Source: Euzebya tangerina (lineage in GTDB: Bacteria > Actinomycetota > Nitriliruptoria > Euzebyales > Euzebyaceae). From it: a DNA stretch of 64,000 bases. The notes under the pieces are model-generated. The model made no database searches. It was not told where the DNA came from and was given only the letters and a program-made list of their open reading frames with translations. Below, piece by piece: positions 14,790 to 23,863 of this stretch (its first letter is position 1; every line of letters starts with the position of its first letter). The translations under genes and the position numbers were made by a program. The DNA lies in contig NZ_PPDK01000002.1 of assembly GCF_003074135.1 (NCBI RefSeq), positions 248,001 through 312,000 on the forward strand, in the 5' to 3' direction.

Positions 14790-15686
14790 TCAGGCGTCCA
14801 GGAAGTCGGTGACCCGGTCCGCCATGGCCGCGGCCTGCGTGAACAGGAAGAGGTGCCCCCCACCCTTGACCACGTACAGCCGCGCCTGCGGGATCCGGCT
14901 CGCCATCATCTTGGCGTTGCGGAGGGGGATGATCGGGTCGTCGTCCCCGGCCAACACCAACGTCCGCATGGGGAGGGTGCGCAGCCACGGCAGTGACGTC
15001 CAACGGCGCAGTGCACTCAGCTGACACACGTACCCGCTCACGCTCGGTGGTCGGGTCGACCTGACCTGGCTGTGCCGGTTCATCATCTCGGGGTGGTCCC
15101 GCACCTGGCCCCCGTACAACGTCGGGGCCACCGCCTGCAGGTAGGCGGGGGAGTAGTAGCGCCATGGCGTCATGAGAACGGCGAGCGCCGACGGCCGGCC
15201 CGGCAGCGAGATCACTCCCGGCGTCGTGGCCACCAGCACCAGCCGCCGGACCCGATCGGGGTGCCGGCGTGCCAGCTCCTGCGCCAGCGCACCGCCCCAC
15301 GACAGACCAAGCACGTCCACCGAGCTGTGGCCCAGCTCGTTGATCATCTCCGCCACGACTCTGGCGTACCAGCGAATCCGCCACGGCCAGGTCGGGGCTG
15401 GCGACCCACCGACCCCGGGGACATCGAACGCGATCGTCTCCCGGTCGGTGATGTGCACCCGGAAGTCGTCGAAGAGGTCCCCCGTGGCGCCGATCCCGTT
15501 GATGAGCAGCAGCGGCCGACCGGCGCCCTCGTTGACCAACGACATGCGCACCCGCTGCCGTCCGACGTTCAGCACGCCTGACCGCTTGAGCAGCGCAGGT
15601 CGGTCCTCCAGGAGTGTCCCACCGGCGGGTCGCAGCGTCTGCTGGCCCTCCGCACCGACGTCGATGGGTGAGTCGCCACCCGTCAT
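14790..15686 (-). CDS. phaZ: Intracellular poly(3-hydroxyalkanoate) depolymerase
   Basis: 298-residue alpha/beta hydrolase that degrades stored PHA. The nucleophile elbow is GLSWGGALAQELA, and TLVLAGDDDPIIPL plus GGGHLFLFTQAAAMA match the acid and His regions of the Pseudomonas intracellular PhaZ family closely. Its start overlaps the stop of the polymerase gene phaC by 4 bases (ATGA), so both enzymes of the storage cycle are coupled in one operon. Confidence 0.85.
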   Translation of the reverse strand: MTGGDSPIDVGAEGQQTLRPAGGTLLEDRPALLKRSGVLNVGRQRVRMSLVNEGAGRPLLLINGIGATGDLFDDFRVHITDRETIAFDVPGVGGSPAPTWPWRIRWYARVVAEMINELGHSSVDVLGLSWGGALAQELARRHPDRVRRLVLVATTPGVISLPGRPSALAVLMTPWRYYSPAYLQAVAPTLYGGQVRDHPEMMNRHSQVRSTRPPSVSGYVCQLSALRRWTSLPWLRTLPMRTLVLAGDDDPIIPLRNAKMMASRIPQARLYVVKGGGHLFLFTQAAAMADRVTDFLDA

Positions 15687-17395
15687 GCGCGTACGTAGGT
15701 GCCGGGTGCAGGGAGGATCATCGGGTGCCCATCGTTGCCCAGCTCACTCGGTGCGGCAACGTCCTCACCCGAGCGGGTCTCGAGCCACGTGATCCAGTGG
15801 TCCCACCAGGTGCCGTCCTGCACGGTCGCCCCGGCCTTCCACTGCTCGGGGGTCTGGTCCTTGATCTTGGTGTTCACGTGGAACGAGGACTTCTTCGACC
15901 CCGGCGGATTGACCATCGCGACGATGTGACCGGCGTTGGACAGCACGAAGGTCGAGCGGCCGCCCAGCAGCTGCGTGGTCTGGTAGCAGCCCTGCCACGG
16001 CGTGATGTGGTCGTTGATCGCGCCGACGACGTAGTTGTCGACCTTGACGTCGCCCAGATCGACTGGCGTTCCCAGCGCCTCCACCGCGCCCGGGATGGTC
16101 ATCGCGTTGTCCGCCGCCATGTGCATGAAGTCGGCGTGCAAGCCGGCCGGCAGATTGGTCGAGTCGACGTTCCACGACAGCACATCGAAGGCGGAGGGGT
16201 TGTTGCCCAGCAGGTAGTTGTTGACCCAGTAGTTCCACACCAGGTCATTGGGACGCATCCACGCGAACAGTCGTGCCAGGTCCTGCCCGGACAGCACGCC
16301 GTCGCGCTGCGACTTCTGGATCGCCGCCGCCACCACCGGCCGGGAGATGAAGGTCCCGACCGTGGAGACGACCGACCAGTCCAGCACGGTCACCAGGAAG
16401 GTCGCCGACTTGATCAGCGGCGTGTCGATGGCCGCAAGGTGTCCGAGCAACGCCGCGGCGGTGATGCCTCCGGCACAGACCCCGACCATGTTGAGATCCT
16501 CCGACCCGGTGATGTCGGTCACGGCGGCGAAGGCCTCGAGCAGCGCCGAGAGGTAGGTGTCCATGTCCCAGTCGCGCATCTCCCGGTCGGGATTGCGCCA
16601 CGAGACCATGAACACCTGCTGGCCGGCCCTGACGGCGTGCTCGACCAGGCTCCGCTCCGGCGCCAGGTCCAGGATGTAGTACTTGTTGATCTGCGGCGGG
16701 ACGAAGACCACGGGCCGTTCGCGCACGGTCTCGGTCTGCGGCGTGTACTGGATCAACTCCAGGACGTCATTGCGGAACACGACGCCGCCGGTGGTCGCGG
16801 CGACCGTGTCACCCAGCGCGAACGGGCGGGTGTCGACCATCGAGGGCATGCCGCCGTTGTTGCGGACGTCGTAGGCCATGTGGCGCAATCCGTGCCGGAG
16901 GCTCGCCCCTCGGGTCTTGACGAACTTCTTCAGTGCTGCCGGATTGCCGAGCAGCGTGTTGGTCGGGGCCACCGTCTCGGTGATGAGACCCAGCACGAAG
17001 CGGGCCCGCTCACGGGACTTCTCGTCCAGTTCAAGGTCATCCAGCAGCGCGTAGACCTGTCGATTCCAGTTCAAGTAGGACTGGGCCAGCCGCTTGTAGA
17101 CCGGGTTGTCGGAGAACCACTCGTCGGTGAACCGCCGGTCGCCGCGGTCCGGGGCCGTCTCGGACATCCCGACGACGGTCTTGACCTGCTTCCACCACAG
17201 CCGCGCGGTGTGCTCCACGACGGCCTTGGGCTGCCGGATCGCCACACCGGTCACGCGCGCAGCGGCAGCGGCTGACTGCGCCGGGCTCAGCCCGATCGGC
17301 AGCGCATCGAGGGCGGCCTCGAGCGTCGCCTGGCTCATGCTGTCGGGGTTGCCGTGGTTGGACGACGGTGGGGAGGATGCGGCAGTACTGGTCAT
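15683..17395 (-). CDS. phaC: Poly(3-hydroxyalkanoate) polymerase (PHA synthase)
   Basis: 570-residue enzyme that polymerises hydroxyacyl-CoA into storage polyester. The lipase-like box GVCAGG places the catalytic Cys near residue 307; the conserved FVPPQINKYYILDL, SWRNPD, DHITPW (catalytic Asp) and SNAGHIVAMVNPP (catalytic His) segments follow. Length and lack of a PhaE/PhaR partner point to class I or II. The ATG at 17393-17395 has GGGGA upstream; a longer open frame adds 11 residues without support. Directly coupled to phaZ. Confidence 0.93.
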   Translation of the reverse strand: MTSTAASSPPSSNHGNPDSMSQATLEAALDALPIGLSPAQSAAAAARVTGVAIRQPKAVVEHTARLWWKQVKTVVGMSETAPDRGDRRFTDEWFSDNPVYKRLAQSYLNWNRQVYALLDDLELDEKSRERARFVLGLITETVAPTNTLLGNPAALKKFVKTRGASLRHGLRHMAYDVRNNGGMPSMVDTRPFALGDTVAATTGGVVFRNDVLELIQYTPQTETVRERPVVFVPPQINKYYILDLAPERSLVEHAVRAGQQVFMVSWRNPDREMRDWDMDTYLSALLEAFAAVTDITGSEDLNMVGVCAGGITAAALLGHLAAIDTPLIKSATFLVTVLDWSVVSTVGTFISRPVVAAAIQKSQRDGVLSGQDLARLFAWMRPNDLVWNYWVNNYLLGNNPSAFDVLSWNVDSTNLPAGLHADFMHMAADNAMTIPGAVEALGTPVDLGDVKVDNYVVGAINDHITPWQGCYQTTQLLGGRSTFVLSNAGHIVAMVNPPGSKKSSFHVNTKIKDQTPEQWKAGATVQDGTWWDHWITWLETRSGEDVAAPSELGNDGHPMILPAPGTYVRA

Positions 17396-17438
17396 GTGTG
17401 TTGCATTCCCCGCGTGCCACGGATCCATGCGGTTGGGT

Positions 17439-17463
17439 GGGGGCCCAAGCGATTTGGGCCCCC
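17439..17463. promoter_or_regulatory. 10-bp inverted repeat upstream of phaC
   Basis: GGGGGCCCAA (17439-17448) and TTGGGCCCCC (17454-17463) form a perfect stem with a 5-base loop, 44 bases upstream of phaC. The same 10-mer lies at 37631-37640, 42 bases upstream of the toxin gene. Could be an operator or attenuator; role unknown. Confidence 0.4.
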
Positions 17464-17541
17464 CACTGGCCTCACATTTGGGCCCCTGGGCCTATGTGAC
17501 ACGTTCGGCGAATTCGTACCATCCTCGTCACAACGACATCG

Positions 17542-17603
17542 GTGGCCGCAGGTACCTCATCGCTCTTTCCAGGGGCACAACAGGGGGAGGTACCTGCGGC
17601 CAC
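17542..17603 (-). terminator. Long inverted repeat, likely terminator of helicase-phosphatase operon
   Basis: GTGGCCGCAGGTACCTC (17542-17558) is perfectly complementary to 17587-17603, a 17-bp stem with a 28-base loop, 28 bases beyond the phosphatase stop. Such a long perfect stem is unusual for a terminator and may instead be a small mobile palindromic repeat. Confidence 0.5.
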
Positions 17604-17630
17604 TGTCGGCTGGACCTCCGCTGCATCGCA

Positions 17631-18281
17631 TCACCGGTACGTCCGCTTGGCGGCCGCCGCTCCGGTGAAGTGGGCGTGGTCGTTGAACGACAGCAGGCTG
17701 ATGCCCCGGGACCCCAGGACGATCGTGGTGAGCGAGGCGTTGACCGTGACCCGGTTGAGGGCGACGACCCCGTCCGGTCCCAGCCCGAGCAGATGGCCGA
17801 GCACCGCGGCGATCACACCGCCGGAGGTGGCCACGACCGCATCCCGTCCACGACCGAGCTGTTCGGCCAGGTCCCGGAGTGCCGCCACGGCGCCGTCCTG
17901 GAAGGCACGCCACCCGTCAGGTTCGTCCGCGGCGACCCATCGGGTCAACTCCGCGTCGAGCAGTGCCTGGAAGGCGGCGACGTCCGTGGGGGCATCACCA
18001 GCGTGGTTGCCGTCCTGCCATGCCGTCCCGACGTTGGTGTACTCATTCCAGCGCGGATCAGGTGGCCCATCGACCCGCCGGCCCAGCGCGTCGGCGGCGA
18101 TGGCTGCCGTGTCCACCTGTCGACGCAGGGTGCCACTGGTCACCACGGGATCACGGAGCTGGCGAGACAGCAGCGCCGCTCCGGCCATGGCCGACTGCTC
18201 CCGCCCCAGCGGCGAGAGGTCGTCGTAGTCCTCGGACCCGAAGGATGCCTGCCCATGCCGCAGCAGCACGACCACACCCAT
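17631..18281 (-). CDS. Histidine phosphatase family protein (phosphoglycerate-mutase-like)
   Basis: 216 residues with the phosphohistidine motif LLRHGQASFG at the N-terminus and a TSGGVIAAVLGHLL segment in place of the second catalytic His region (SGG rather than the usual SHG), with LNRVTVNASLT following. Substrate unknown. It starts 3 bases after the helicase stop, so both are one operon, closed by the long inverted repeat at 17542-17603. Confidence 0.85.
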   Translation of the reverse strand: MGVVVLLRHGQASFGSEDYDDLSPLGREQSAMAGAALLSRQLRDPVVTSGTLRRQVDTAAIAADALGRRVDGPPDPRWNEYTNVGTAWQDGNHAGDAPTDVAAFQALLDAELTRWVAADEPDGWRAFQDGAVAALRDLAEQLGRGRDAVVATSGGVIAAVLGHLLGLGPDGVVALNRVTVNASLTTIVLGSRGISLLSFNDHAHFTGAAAAKRTYR

Positions 18282-18284
18282 GGG

Positions 18285-20018
18285 TCAGCCGACCCGGTCC
18301 AGGCGAGCCTTGCCGCGGTTTCCCCGCAGGCGAGTGCGGTTGAGGGCGGTGATGACCTCCTGGGCCGCTCGCGTCGGCACCTCCACGAGGGAGAAGCGGG
18401 CGTTGATCTGGATCGACCCGACGTCGCGGCCCTGCAAGCTGGTCTCGCCGGCGATGGCCCCCACCAGGTCCTTCGGGCGGACGCCCGAGTCCCGGCCGAG
18501 GCTGATCCAGATGCTCGTCGTGTCGCCTCCAGGGCCGCCATCAGCTGTGCCATAGAGCCGCGAGTTGGGCTTCCGCGGCGTTCTGCCCGATTGCTTGGAG
18601 GGTCCCTTCGTCGCTGCTCCGCGGGCCCGGTCGAGCGTGGCGGTGGGCACCTCTCGATCGTCGCCCTCGCCGGCGGTCTCGTCGTGCAGCAGCTTGATGG
18701 CCGCCAGGGCCATCTGCACGGTGTCGAACTCCTCACCCAGTGACTCGACGACGGGGCGGAAGGAGTCGAGGTCCTCACCGATGAGCATCGCCTCGCGTAG
18801 CGACGCCCGGATCATCTCCAGCCGCTTGGCCCGGAGGTCGGCGACGGTCGGCACCGGCTCGATCTGCATCGTGCGCCCGGTGTGCCGCTCGATGGTGCGC
18901 AGAGCGCGATGTTCGCGGGGGGCGACCAGCGTGACGGCGACCCCCTCCCGGCCAGCGCGACCGACCCGGCCGATGCGGTGGACGTAGGACTCCGGAGCCG
19001 ACGGCACGGAGTGGTTGATGACATGGGTCAAGGCGTCGATGTCCAGACCGCGGGCTGCGACATCCGTGGCGATCAACAACTCGGTGGCTCCACTCCGGAG
19101 GTGGCCCATCACCCGGTCCCGTTGCTCCTGGGTCATCCCGCCGTGCAGCGCCTCGGCTCGGTAGCCGCGGCCGTTCATGGTGTGGGTCAGCTCGTCGACG
19201 TCCTTGCGGGTGCGGCAGAACACGATGGCCGCCTCGGGCTCTTCGACGTCGAGGACTCTCGCCAGGGCCTGGAGCTTGTGATGCCTGCTCACGACGTAGA
19301 CCACCTCGCGGATCTGCGGGGTGTTGCCGGCGGTGGGGCCGTCCTGCTCGATGGTGACCCGGACGGGATCGGTCAGATGCGCCCCGGCGAGGGTGGTGAT
19401 CCGCGCCGGCATCGTGGCGCTGAACAGCATCGTCTGAACTGACTCCGGCACGCCCGACAGGATGGCCTCGAGCTCCTCCGCAAAGCCCATGTCCAGCATC
19501 TCGTCCGCCTCGTCGAGCACCACCGTCTGCAGCTCGTCCAACCTCAAGGACCCGCGGGAGAGGTGGTCGATGGCCCGCCCGGGCGTGGCGACGACGACGT
19601 CGACACCTCGGGCCAGGCGACGGAGCTGGCGGCCGATCGGCTGGCCGCCATAGACCGGCAGGACTCGGGTGTCGGCCGCCTGCCCGTAGGTGTGGATGGC
19701 CTCGGAGACCTGCATGGCCAGCTCTCGCGTGGGCACCAGGACCAGGCTGCTCGGAGCGTCAGAGCGCTCCTGGACGGTCGTCAGCCGGTGCACCAGCGGC
19801 AGCGCGAACGCCGCGGTCTTGCCGGTCCCGGTTGCCGCCTGCCCGAGCACGTCGGAACCCGTCAGGGCCAGCGGGATGGCGGCCTGCTGGATCGGCGTGG
19901 GCTCCTCGTAGCCGAGGTCGTCCAGCACGCCCAGGATCGTGGGATTGAGACCCAACTCGTCGAAGGACAACACCGCAGCGGCGGTCTCGAGAGTGTCGGG
20001 TCGGTCGTCGGGTTTCAC
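18285..20018 (-). CDS. DEAD-box RNA helicase
   Basis: 577 residues. Core motifs: Q motif (EEPTPIQQAAIPL), motif I AATGTGKT, Ia PTRELAMQ, II DEAD (VVLDEADEML), III SAT, V ATDVAARGLDID and VI HRIGRVGRAGREG. The C-terminal about 75 residues (KDLVGAIAGETSLQGRDVGS) match the DbpA-like RNA-binding domain of DeaD/CsdA helicases, which act in ribosome assembly and cold adaptation. GTG start. Confidence 0.93.
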   Translation of the reverse strand: MKPDDRPDTLETAAAVLSFDELGLNPTILGVLDDLGYEEPTPIQQAAIPLALTGSDVLGQAATGTGKTAAFALPLVHRLTTVQERSDAPSSLVLVPTRELAMQVSEAIHTYGQAADTRVLPVYGGQPIGRQLRRLARGVDVVVATPGRAIDHLSRGSLRLDELQTVVLDEADEMLDMGFAEELEAILSGVPESVQTMLFSATMPARITTLAGAHLTDPVRVTIEQDGPTAGNTPQIREVVYVVSRHHKLQALARVLDVEEPEAAIVFCRTRKDVDELTHTMNGRGYRAEALHGGMTQEQRDRVMGHLRSGATELLIATDVAARGLDIDALTHVINHSVPSAPESYVHRIGRVGRAGREGVAVTLVAPREHRALRTIERHTGRTMQIEPVPTVADLRAKRLEMIRASLREAMLIGEDLDSFRPVVESLGEEFDTVQMALAAIKLLHDETAGEGDDREVPTATLDRARGAATKGPSKQSGRTPRKPNSRLYGTADGGPGGDTTSIWISLGRDSGVRPKDLVGAIAGETSLQGRDVGSIQINARFSLVEVPTRAAQEVITALNRTRLRGNRGKARLDRVG

Positions 20019-20081
20019 CCGATCATGGTAGGTGGCGCCAGGGTCGGGGGGTGAGGGCGGGACGGGTGAGGGCCAGACGGG

Positions 20082-20753
20082 TCAGGTCAGCGTCCCCCGC
20101 AGCACGCTGCGTCCGGAGTGGGCCGGATTGCCGTCCGGGAGCTCGATCGAGACGTCCACCACCGGGAACTCGTCGATCGTCACACCGTCGGGGATCGTGT
20201 AGCGGCCATCCTCGCGGAGGGGACCGAGCGAGACCAACGACTGCGCCGCCTCGTCCAGCAGCCACACCTCGTAGTAGCTGCCCGCCTGCATGACGAGGTC
20301 CGGCTGCAGCACCATGGTGGAGGCGTCGAGCAGCTCGGCGGTCGTCCCTTCGACACCCGACTCCAATGGAGCCAGCTGGGCAACAGCTACGGGTTCGGCT
20401 GCGGACGGCTTGTCCGTGGCCCCGGCCACCTGGGTGAGCGGAGCCTGTCCTGGGAGTGTGCCGCTGGAGACCAGTGCAACGCCCAGCACGACCGCCGCAG
20501 CAGCAACGCCAAGAACCGCGGTGGCGGTCTTTCGGCGGCGAGAGGGTGATACCACGCGCATCGACTCCGGGGCGGGCGCCGACGATGCCGCGCCCGCCGC
20601 GCCCTCGCCGGCAGCCGTGTCCGCCACGATGTCCGCTTCGATGGCATCCCAGAGCCCGGCGGGTGGGGTCTGCAACTGCACGTCCTCATCATCCAGAGCG
20701 TCGAGGGCTCGGCGGATCCGGTCGTCCACCGTGCGACCAGTGTGTTCGGTCAT
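20082..20753 (-). CDS. RskA-like anti-sigma factor
   Basis: 223 residues: a cytoplasmic N-terminal region with an acidic start, one membrane segment (about residues 77-97, ATAVLGVAAAAVVLGVALVS) and an outer domain with YYEVWLLDEAAQSLVSLG and FPVVDVSIELPDG, the anti-sigma-K (RskA) signature. It overlaps the ECF sigma gene by 4 bases, so the pair is a membrane-coupled regulatory switch. No zinc-binding HxxxCxxC motif is seen. Confidence 0.87.
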   Translation of the reverse strand: MTEHTGRTVDDRIRRALDALDDEDVQLQTPPAGLWDAIEADIVADTAAGEGAAGAASSAPAPESMRVVSPSRRRKTATAVLGVAAAAVVLGVALVSSGTLPGQAPLTQVAGATDKPSAAEPVAVAQLAPLESGVEGTTAELLDASTMVLQPDLVMQAGSYYEVWLLDEAAQSLVSLGPLREDGRYTIPDGVTIDEFPVVDVSIELPDGNPAHSGRSVLRGTLT

Positions 20754-21424
20754 GACGACTCCAGACGCTCACGCAGCCACGCGAGACCGCGCCGTGCATG
20801 GGACTTGACCGTGCCCAGCGGCAGGCCCGTCCGCTCGGCGATCTCGGCGTGGGTCAGGTCATCGAGGAAGGACATCATCACGATCTCTCGCCGAGGGTCG
20901 GGGAGCGCGTCGAGTGCGTCGGCCAGCAGCAGCCGGTCGGCCAGCAGCTCCATGTCGTGTTCGGACCCGCGACGGTCACTGGGTTGGTCGATCACCCCGG
21001 CGGCACCCGTGGACGTGGCGGTCCGGACCACGTCCTCTCGTCCGTCGGTCACGGCGTCGCTCGGAACCGGGTGCCGGCTGCGAGTGCGGTGCAGGTCAAC
21101 GATCCGGCGCTTCGCGATGGTGGTCAGCCACGACACCAAAGGCCGTGACGGGTCGTAGGAGCCACGGGATCGCCACGCCGAGACGAACGTCGTCTGCACC
21201 ACATCGGCAGCATCCTCGGCGTTGCCGAGACTGCGGATCGCCAGGGTGTACACCAGTGGTGCCCACCGGCTGTAGGCCTCTCGGAGCGCCGCATCGGCGT
21301 CGCTGCCCGCGAAGGCCAGTTGCACGGTCTGGTCGCTCGCACCCGCAAGGGCGGCGACGTTCACGACTGGCCCACCCCCCGCAGCGGGACTGCGGGGGGC
21401 GGACGGCAGGCTGACGAGGGCCAT
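20750..21424 (-). CDS. ECF RNA polymerase sigma factor (SigK-like)
   Basis: 224 residues with region 2 (YSRWAPLVYTLAIRSLGNAEDAADVVQTTFVSAW) and region 4 (LPDPRREIVMMSFLDDLTHAEIAERTGLPLGTVKSHARRGL), spaced as in group IV sigma factors. Position before an RskA-type gene supports the SigK/SigL class. The ATG at 21422-21424 is chosen over a longer frame that would enter the upstream gene. The gene for a secreted DUF4397 protein lies 22 bases upstream on the same strand and is a candidate target or co-regulated product. Confidence 0.9.
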   Translation of the reverse strand: MALVSLPSAPRSPAAGGGPVVNVAALAGASDQTVQLAFAGSDADAALREAYSRWAPLVYTLAIRSLGNAEDAADVVQTTFVSAWRSRGSYDPSRPLVSWLTTIAKRRIVDLHRTRSRHPVPSDAVTDGREDVVRTATSTGAAGVIDQPSDRRGSEHDMELLADRLLLADALDALPDPRREIVMMSFLDDLTHAEIAERTGLPLGTVKSHARRGLAWLRERLESS

Positions 21425-21446
21425 GGGGTTGGCTCCCGACCGGCTC

Positions 21447-22451
21447 CTAGGCCTCGGCTGCTTGCTCGAGGATCGAGTCACAGATCGCAAGGGTGCCACC
21501 CAGCGCGATGACGTCACCAGCCTCCAGCCGGTTGATCTCCTCGCCGACCTGGGCGGGGAGCTGGCCGCAGTTGGGAACCAGCAGGATCGGGCCGTCGGTC
21601 AGCACGCCACCGGCGAGGGCATCGGCGAAGGCGTCCTGACGGGCCAGGTACACCACGTCGGAGCCGTCGGCGAACTGGCGTTGGCTGATGGCGATGGCGG
21701 TGTCGATCCGGCTGTCACCGGCCAGTCGGCTCGTCTCGCGAGCCCCCGTCGGGGGGTCCGTCGGGCCATCGGTACCAAGCGCAACGGTCTGCACCAGCGC
21801 GTCCAGCGTGCCGTCAGCCGCCGAGCCGATCGCGTAGACGACGCTCAGCGTGTCCCCGGGGAAGTCCAGGTCCACCGGTCCGATGACGGCCTCGGACACC
21901 GGGCTGTCGGCGACGGCGACGGCGATCTCGTAGGTACCCTCGGGAACCTCGGCGGTGGCCTCGTTCGGGTTGGTCAGGTCCTCGAACGTTGCGGCGCCGT
22001 CGACGAAGACGTCCACGGCCGGGGCGGCCGCGACGTGGCGGACGGCGACACGGGCCTGCAGGTGGTCAATGGTGCTCATGTCGTTGACGAACACGTTGAG
22101 GGCGGGCGCGCCGTCGGCGTCCAGGTTGGCGACGATCGAGGCGTTGATGCCACCGGGGACGGCCACATCGTCAGCCGATACGACCGGATCATCGCTCTCG
22201 GGGTCCGCGCCTGCCGCGAAGACGGCGAGGTCGTAGTCGTCGGCGGGCAGGGTCAGCTCGTCGGTGACGGTCCCCGGCTCGAAGTCCTCGAGCGTCAGGT
22301 CGCCGTTGACGTAGACGTCGACGGTCGCGTCGGGGATGCCGTGGACGACGCTCACCTGCGAGGTCTCGTCCTCCTGGGCGATGGCTGGGATGGCGAGGGC
22401 GGCGGTGAGTACGGCCACCAGAATGGCTGCGAACAGTCGTGGGACTGACAC
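21447..22451 (-). CDS. Secreted DUF4397 protein with cell-wall-binding repeat 2
   Basis: 334 residues: signal peptide (LFAAILVAVLTAALAIPAIAQ, cleavage near 25), a DUF4397 region to about residue 220 with repeated VSVVHGIPDATVDVYVNGD / VAVRHVAAAPAVDVFVDGA units, then one CWB2-type unit starting RLAGDSRIDTAIAISQ and including AFADALAGG and DGPILLV. Probably an exported surface protein, held to the wall by the C-terminal repeat. It precedes the sigma/anti-sigma pair with 22 bases between. Confidence 0.85.
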   Translation of the reverse strand: MSVPRLFAAILVAVLTAALAIPAIAQEDETSQVSVVHGIPDATVDVYVNGDLTLEDFEPGTVTDELTLPADDYDLAVFAAGADPESDDPVVSADDVAVPGGINASIVANLDADGAPALNVFVNDMSTIDHLQARVAVRHVAAAPAVDVFVDGAATFEDLTNPNEATAEVPEGTYEIAVAVADSPVSEAVIGPVDLDFPGDTLSVVYAIGSAADGTLDALVQTVALGTDGPTDPPTGARETSRLAGDSRIDTAIAISQRQFADGSDVVYLARQDAFADALAGGVLTDGPILLVPNCGQLPAQVGEEINRLEAGDVIALGGTLAICDSILEQAAEA

Positions 22452-22562
22452 GGGTTCCTCCAGTATCGGTGTTGGCTCTTCACCGTGCGTTTCGCTAAGA
22501 ACTGCCTATCTGGATGCAGGTCGTCCGAACTTGTCGCGAGCGGGTGCGGCAGGATGCGGCAG

Positions 22563-23843
22563 ATGATTCCGAACTGGGCCGGCAACCACCAGTTCTCCGC
22601 CGTCGCCGTTGAGCAGCCCGAGTCGATGGCGGCCCTCCGGCGGCTGGTGTCGGATGCTCGACGCGTTCGTGCGGCTGGCCAGATGCACTCGTTCAGTCGC
22701 GCCGCCGACACCGCCGGCGTGCTGGTGCGTCTGGATCGGATGGGTGGCGCCGTCGAGGTCGACAGCACCCGTCGGCGTGCACGGGTCCCGGCCGGCTGGA
22801 CCTACGCCGACGTGGCCGGGGCGCTGCACGGAGCCGGCTTGGCCCTGGAGAACCTGGCGTCCGTGCTGCACATCTCGGTCGCCGGTGCCGTCGCCACCGC
22901 AACACACGGGTCTGGGCTCCGGCGCGGAAACCTGGCAACGCAGGTCGCCGCGGTGGAACTGGTCCTGGGCAGCGGCGATGTCGTCGAGGTCGATCGGACC
23001 GACACCGATGGTGCCGGCGTCGTCGTGGCGCTGGGGTGCCTGGGCGTTGTGACCGCACTGACCTTGGACGTCCGCCCGACCTACCGTGTGGCCCAACGGG
23101 TGGTCCAGGACGTGCCACTGGAAGCACTGACGGAACGCCTCGAGGACGTCATGTGCTGCGGGGACAGCGTCAGCCTGTTCACCACCTGGCGGCAGGACGT
23201 GGTGGAGCAGGTCTGGGTCAAGGACGAGGTGCCGGGGGAGGACGTCGGGCGCCTCGACGATAAAGACGCGCTGCCCGGCCGCGGCCTGGACCTGCTGCTC
23301 GACATGGGCGGCACCGCGGCCACCACCGACCTGGATGCGGTCGGGGCGGTCGCCCCGCCACACGTGACGGCCCAACGGGGGACACCCGGGCCGTGGCATC
23401 AGCGGCTGCCGCACTTCCGCGCCGCTCACAACCCAGCCAGTGGTGCGGAGCGCCAGTCCGAGTACATGATCGATCTGGCGGCTGGGCCGGCGGCGGCGCG
23501 TGCGCTGCGGCACGTCGGCCCACAGCTGCGAGACGCTCTGATCATCTCCGAGGTCCGGGTCGCGGCCGCCGACGAGTTGTGGCTGAGCCCGATGTACGGC
23601 CGTGAGACCCTGTGCCTGCACTTCACGTGGAACGACGACGACCCTGCCGTCACCCACGCCACCAGTGTGGTCGAGCGGGCCCTGGAGCCCTTCGAGCCGC
23701 GCCCGCACTGGGGCAAGCTCAGCCACCTGGATCTGGCGACCGTGGCGGACCGATACCCGGCGATCGAGCCGATGCGGGCACTGCGGGACCGGCTGGACCC
23801 CGACCGCACCTTCGGCAACACGCTGACCGATCGGCTGCTCTGA
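22563..23843 (+). CDS. FAD-dependent alditol oxidase-like protein
   Basis: 426 residues similar throughout to Streptomyces alditol oxidase: NWAGNHQFSA start, MHSFSRAADT with the His that carries covalent FAD in that family, LPHISVAGAVATATHGSG-type segment (here VLHISVAGAVATATHGSG), and C-terminal ALO domain with PHFRAAHNPASGAERQSEY, WLSPMYGRETLCLHFTW and RPHWGKL. It should oxidise a polyol or sugar lactone and make H2O2. The ATG at 22563 is preferred; ATG at 22554 is also in frame. No dedicated partner gene nearby. Confidence 0.87.
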   Translation: MIPNWAGNHQFSAVAVEQPESMAALRRLVSDARRVRAAGQMHSFSRAADTAGVLVRLDRMGGAVEVDSTRRRARVPAGWTYADVAGALHGAGLALENLASVLHISVAGAVATATHGSGLRRGNLATQVAAVELVLGSGDVVEVDRTDTDGAGVVVALGCLGVVTALTLDVRPTYRVAQRVVQDVPLEALTERLEDVMCCGDSVSLFTTWRQDVVEQVWVKDEVPGEDVGRLDDKDALPGRGLDLLLDMGGTAATTDLDAVGAVAPPHVTAQRGTPGPWHQRLPHFRAAHNPASGAERQSEYMIDLAAGPAAARALRHVGPQLRDALIISEVRVAAADELWLSPMYGRETLCLHFTWNDDDPAVTHATSVVERALEPFEPRPHWGKLSHLDLATVADRYPAIEPMRALRDRLDPDRTFGNTLTDRLL

Positions 23844-23863
23844 CCCCACCTACTGTGGGCGCC

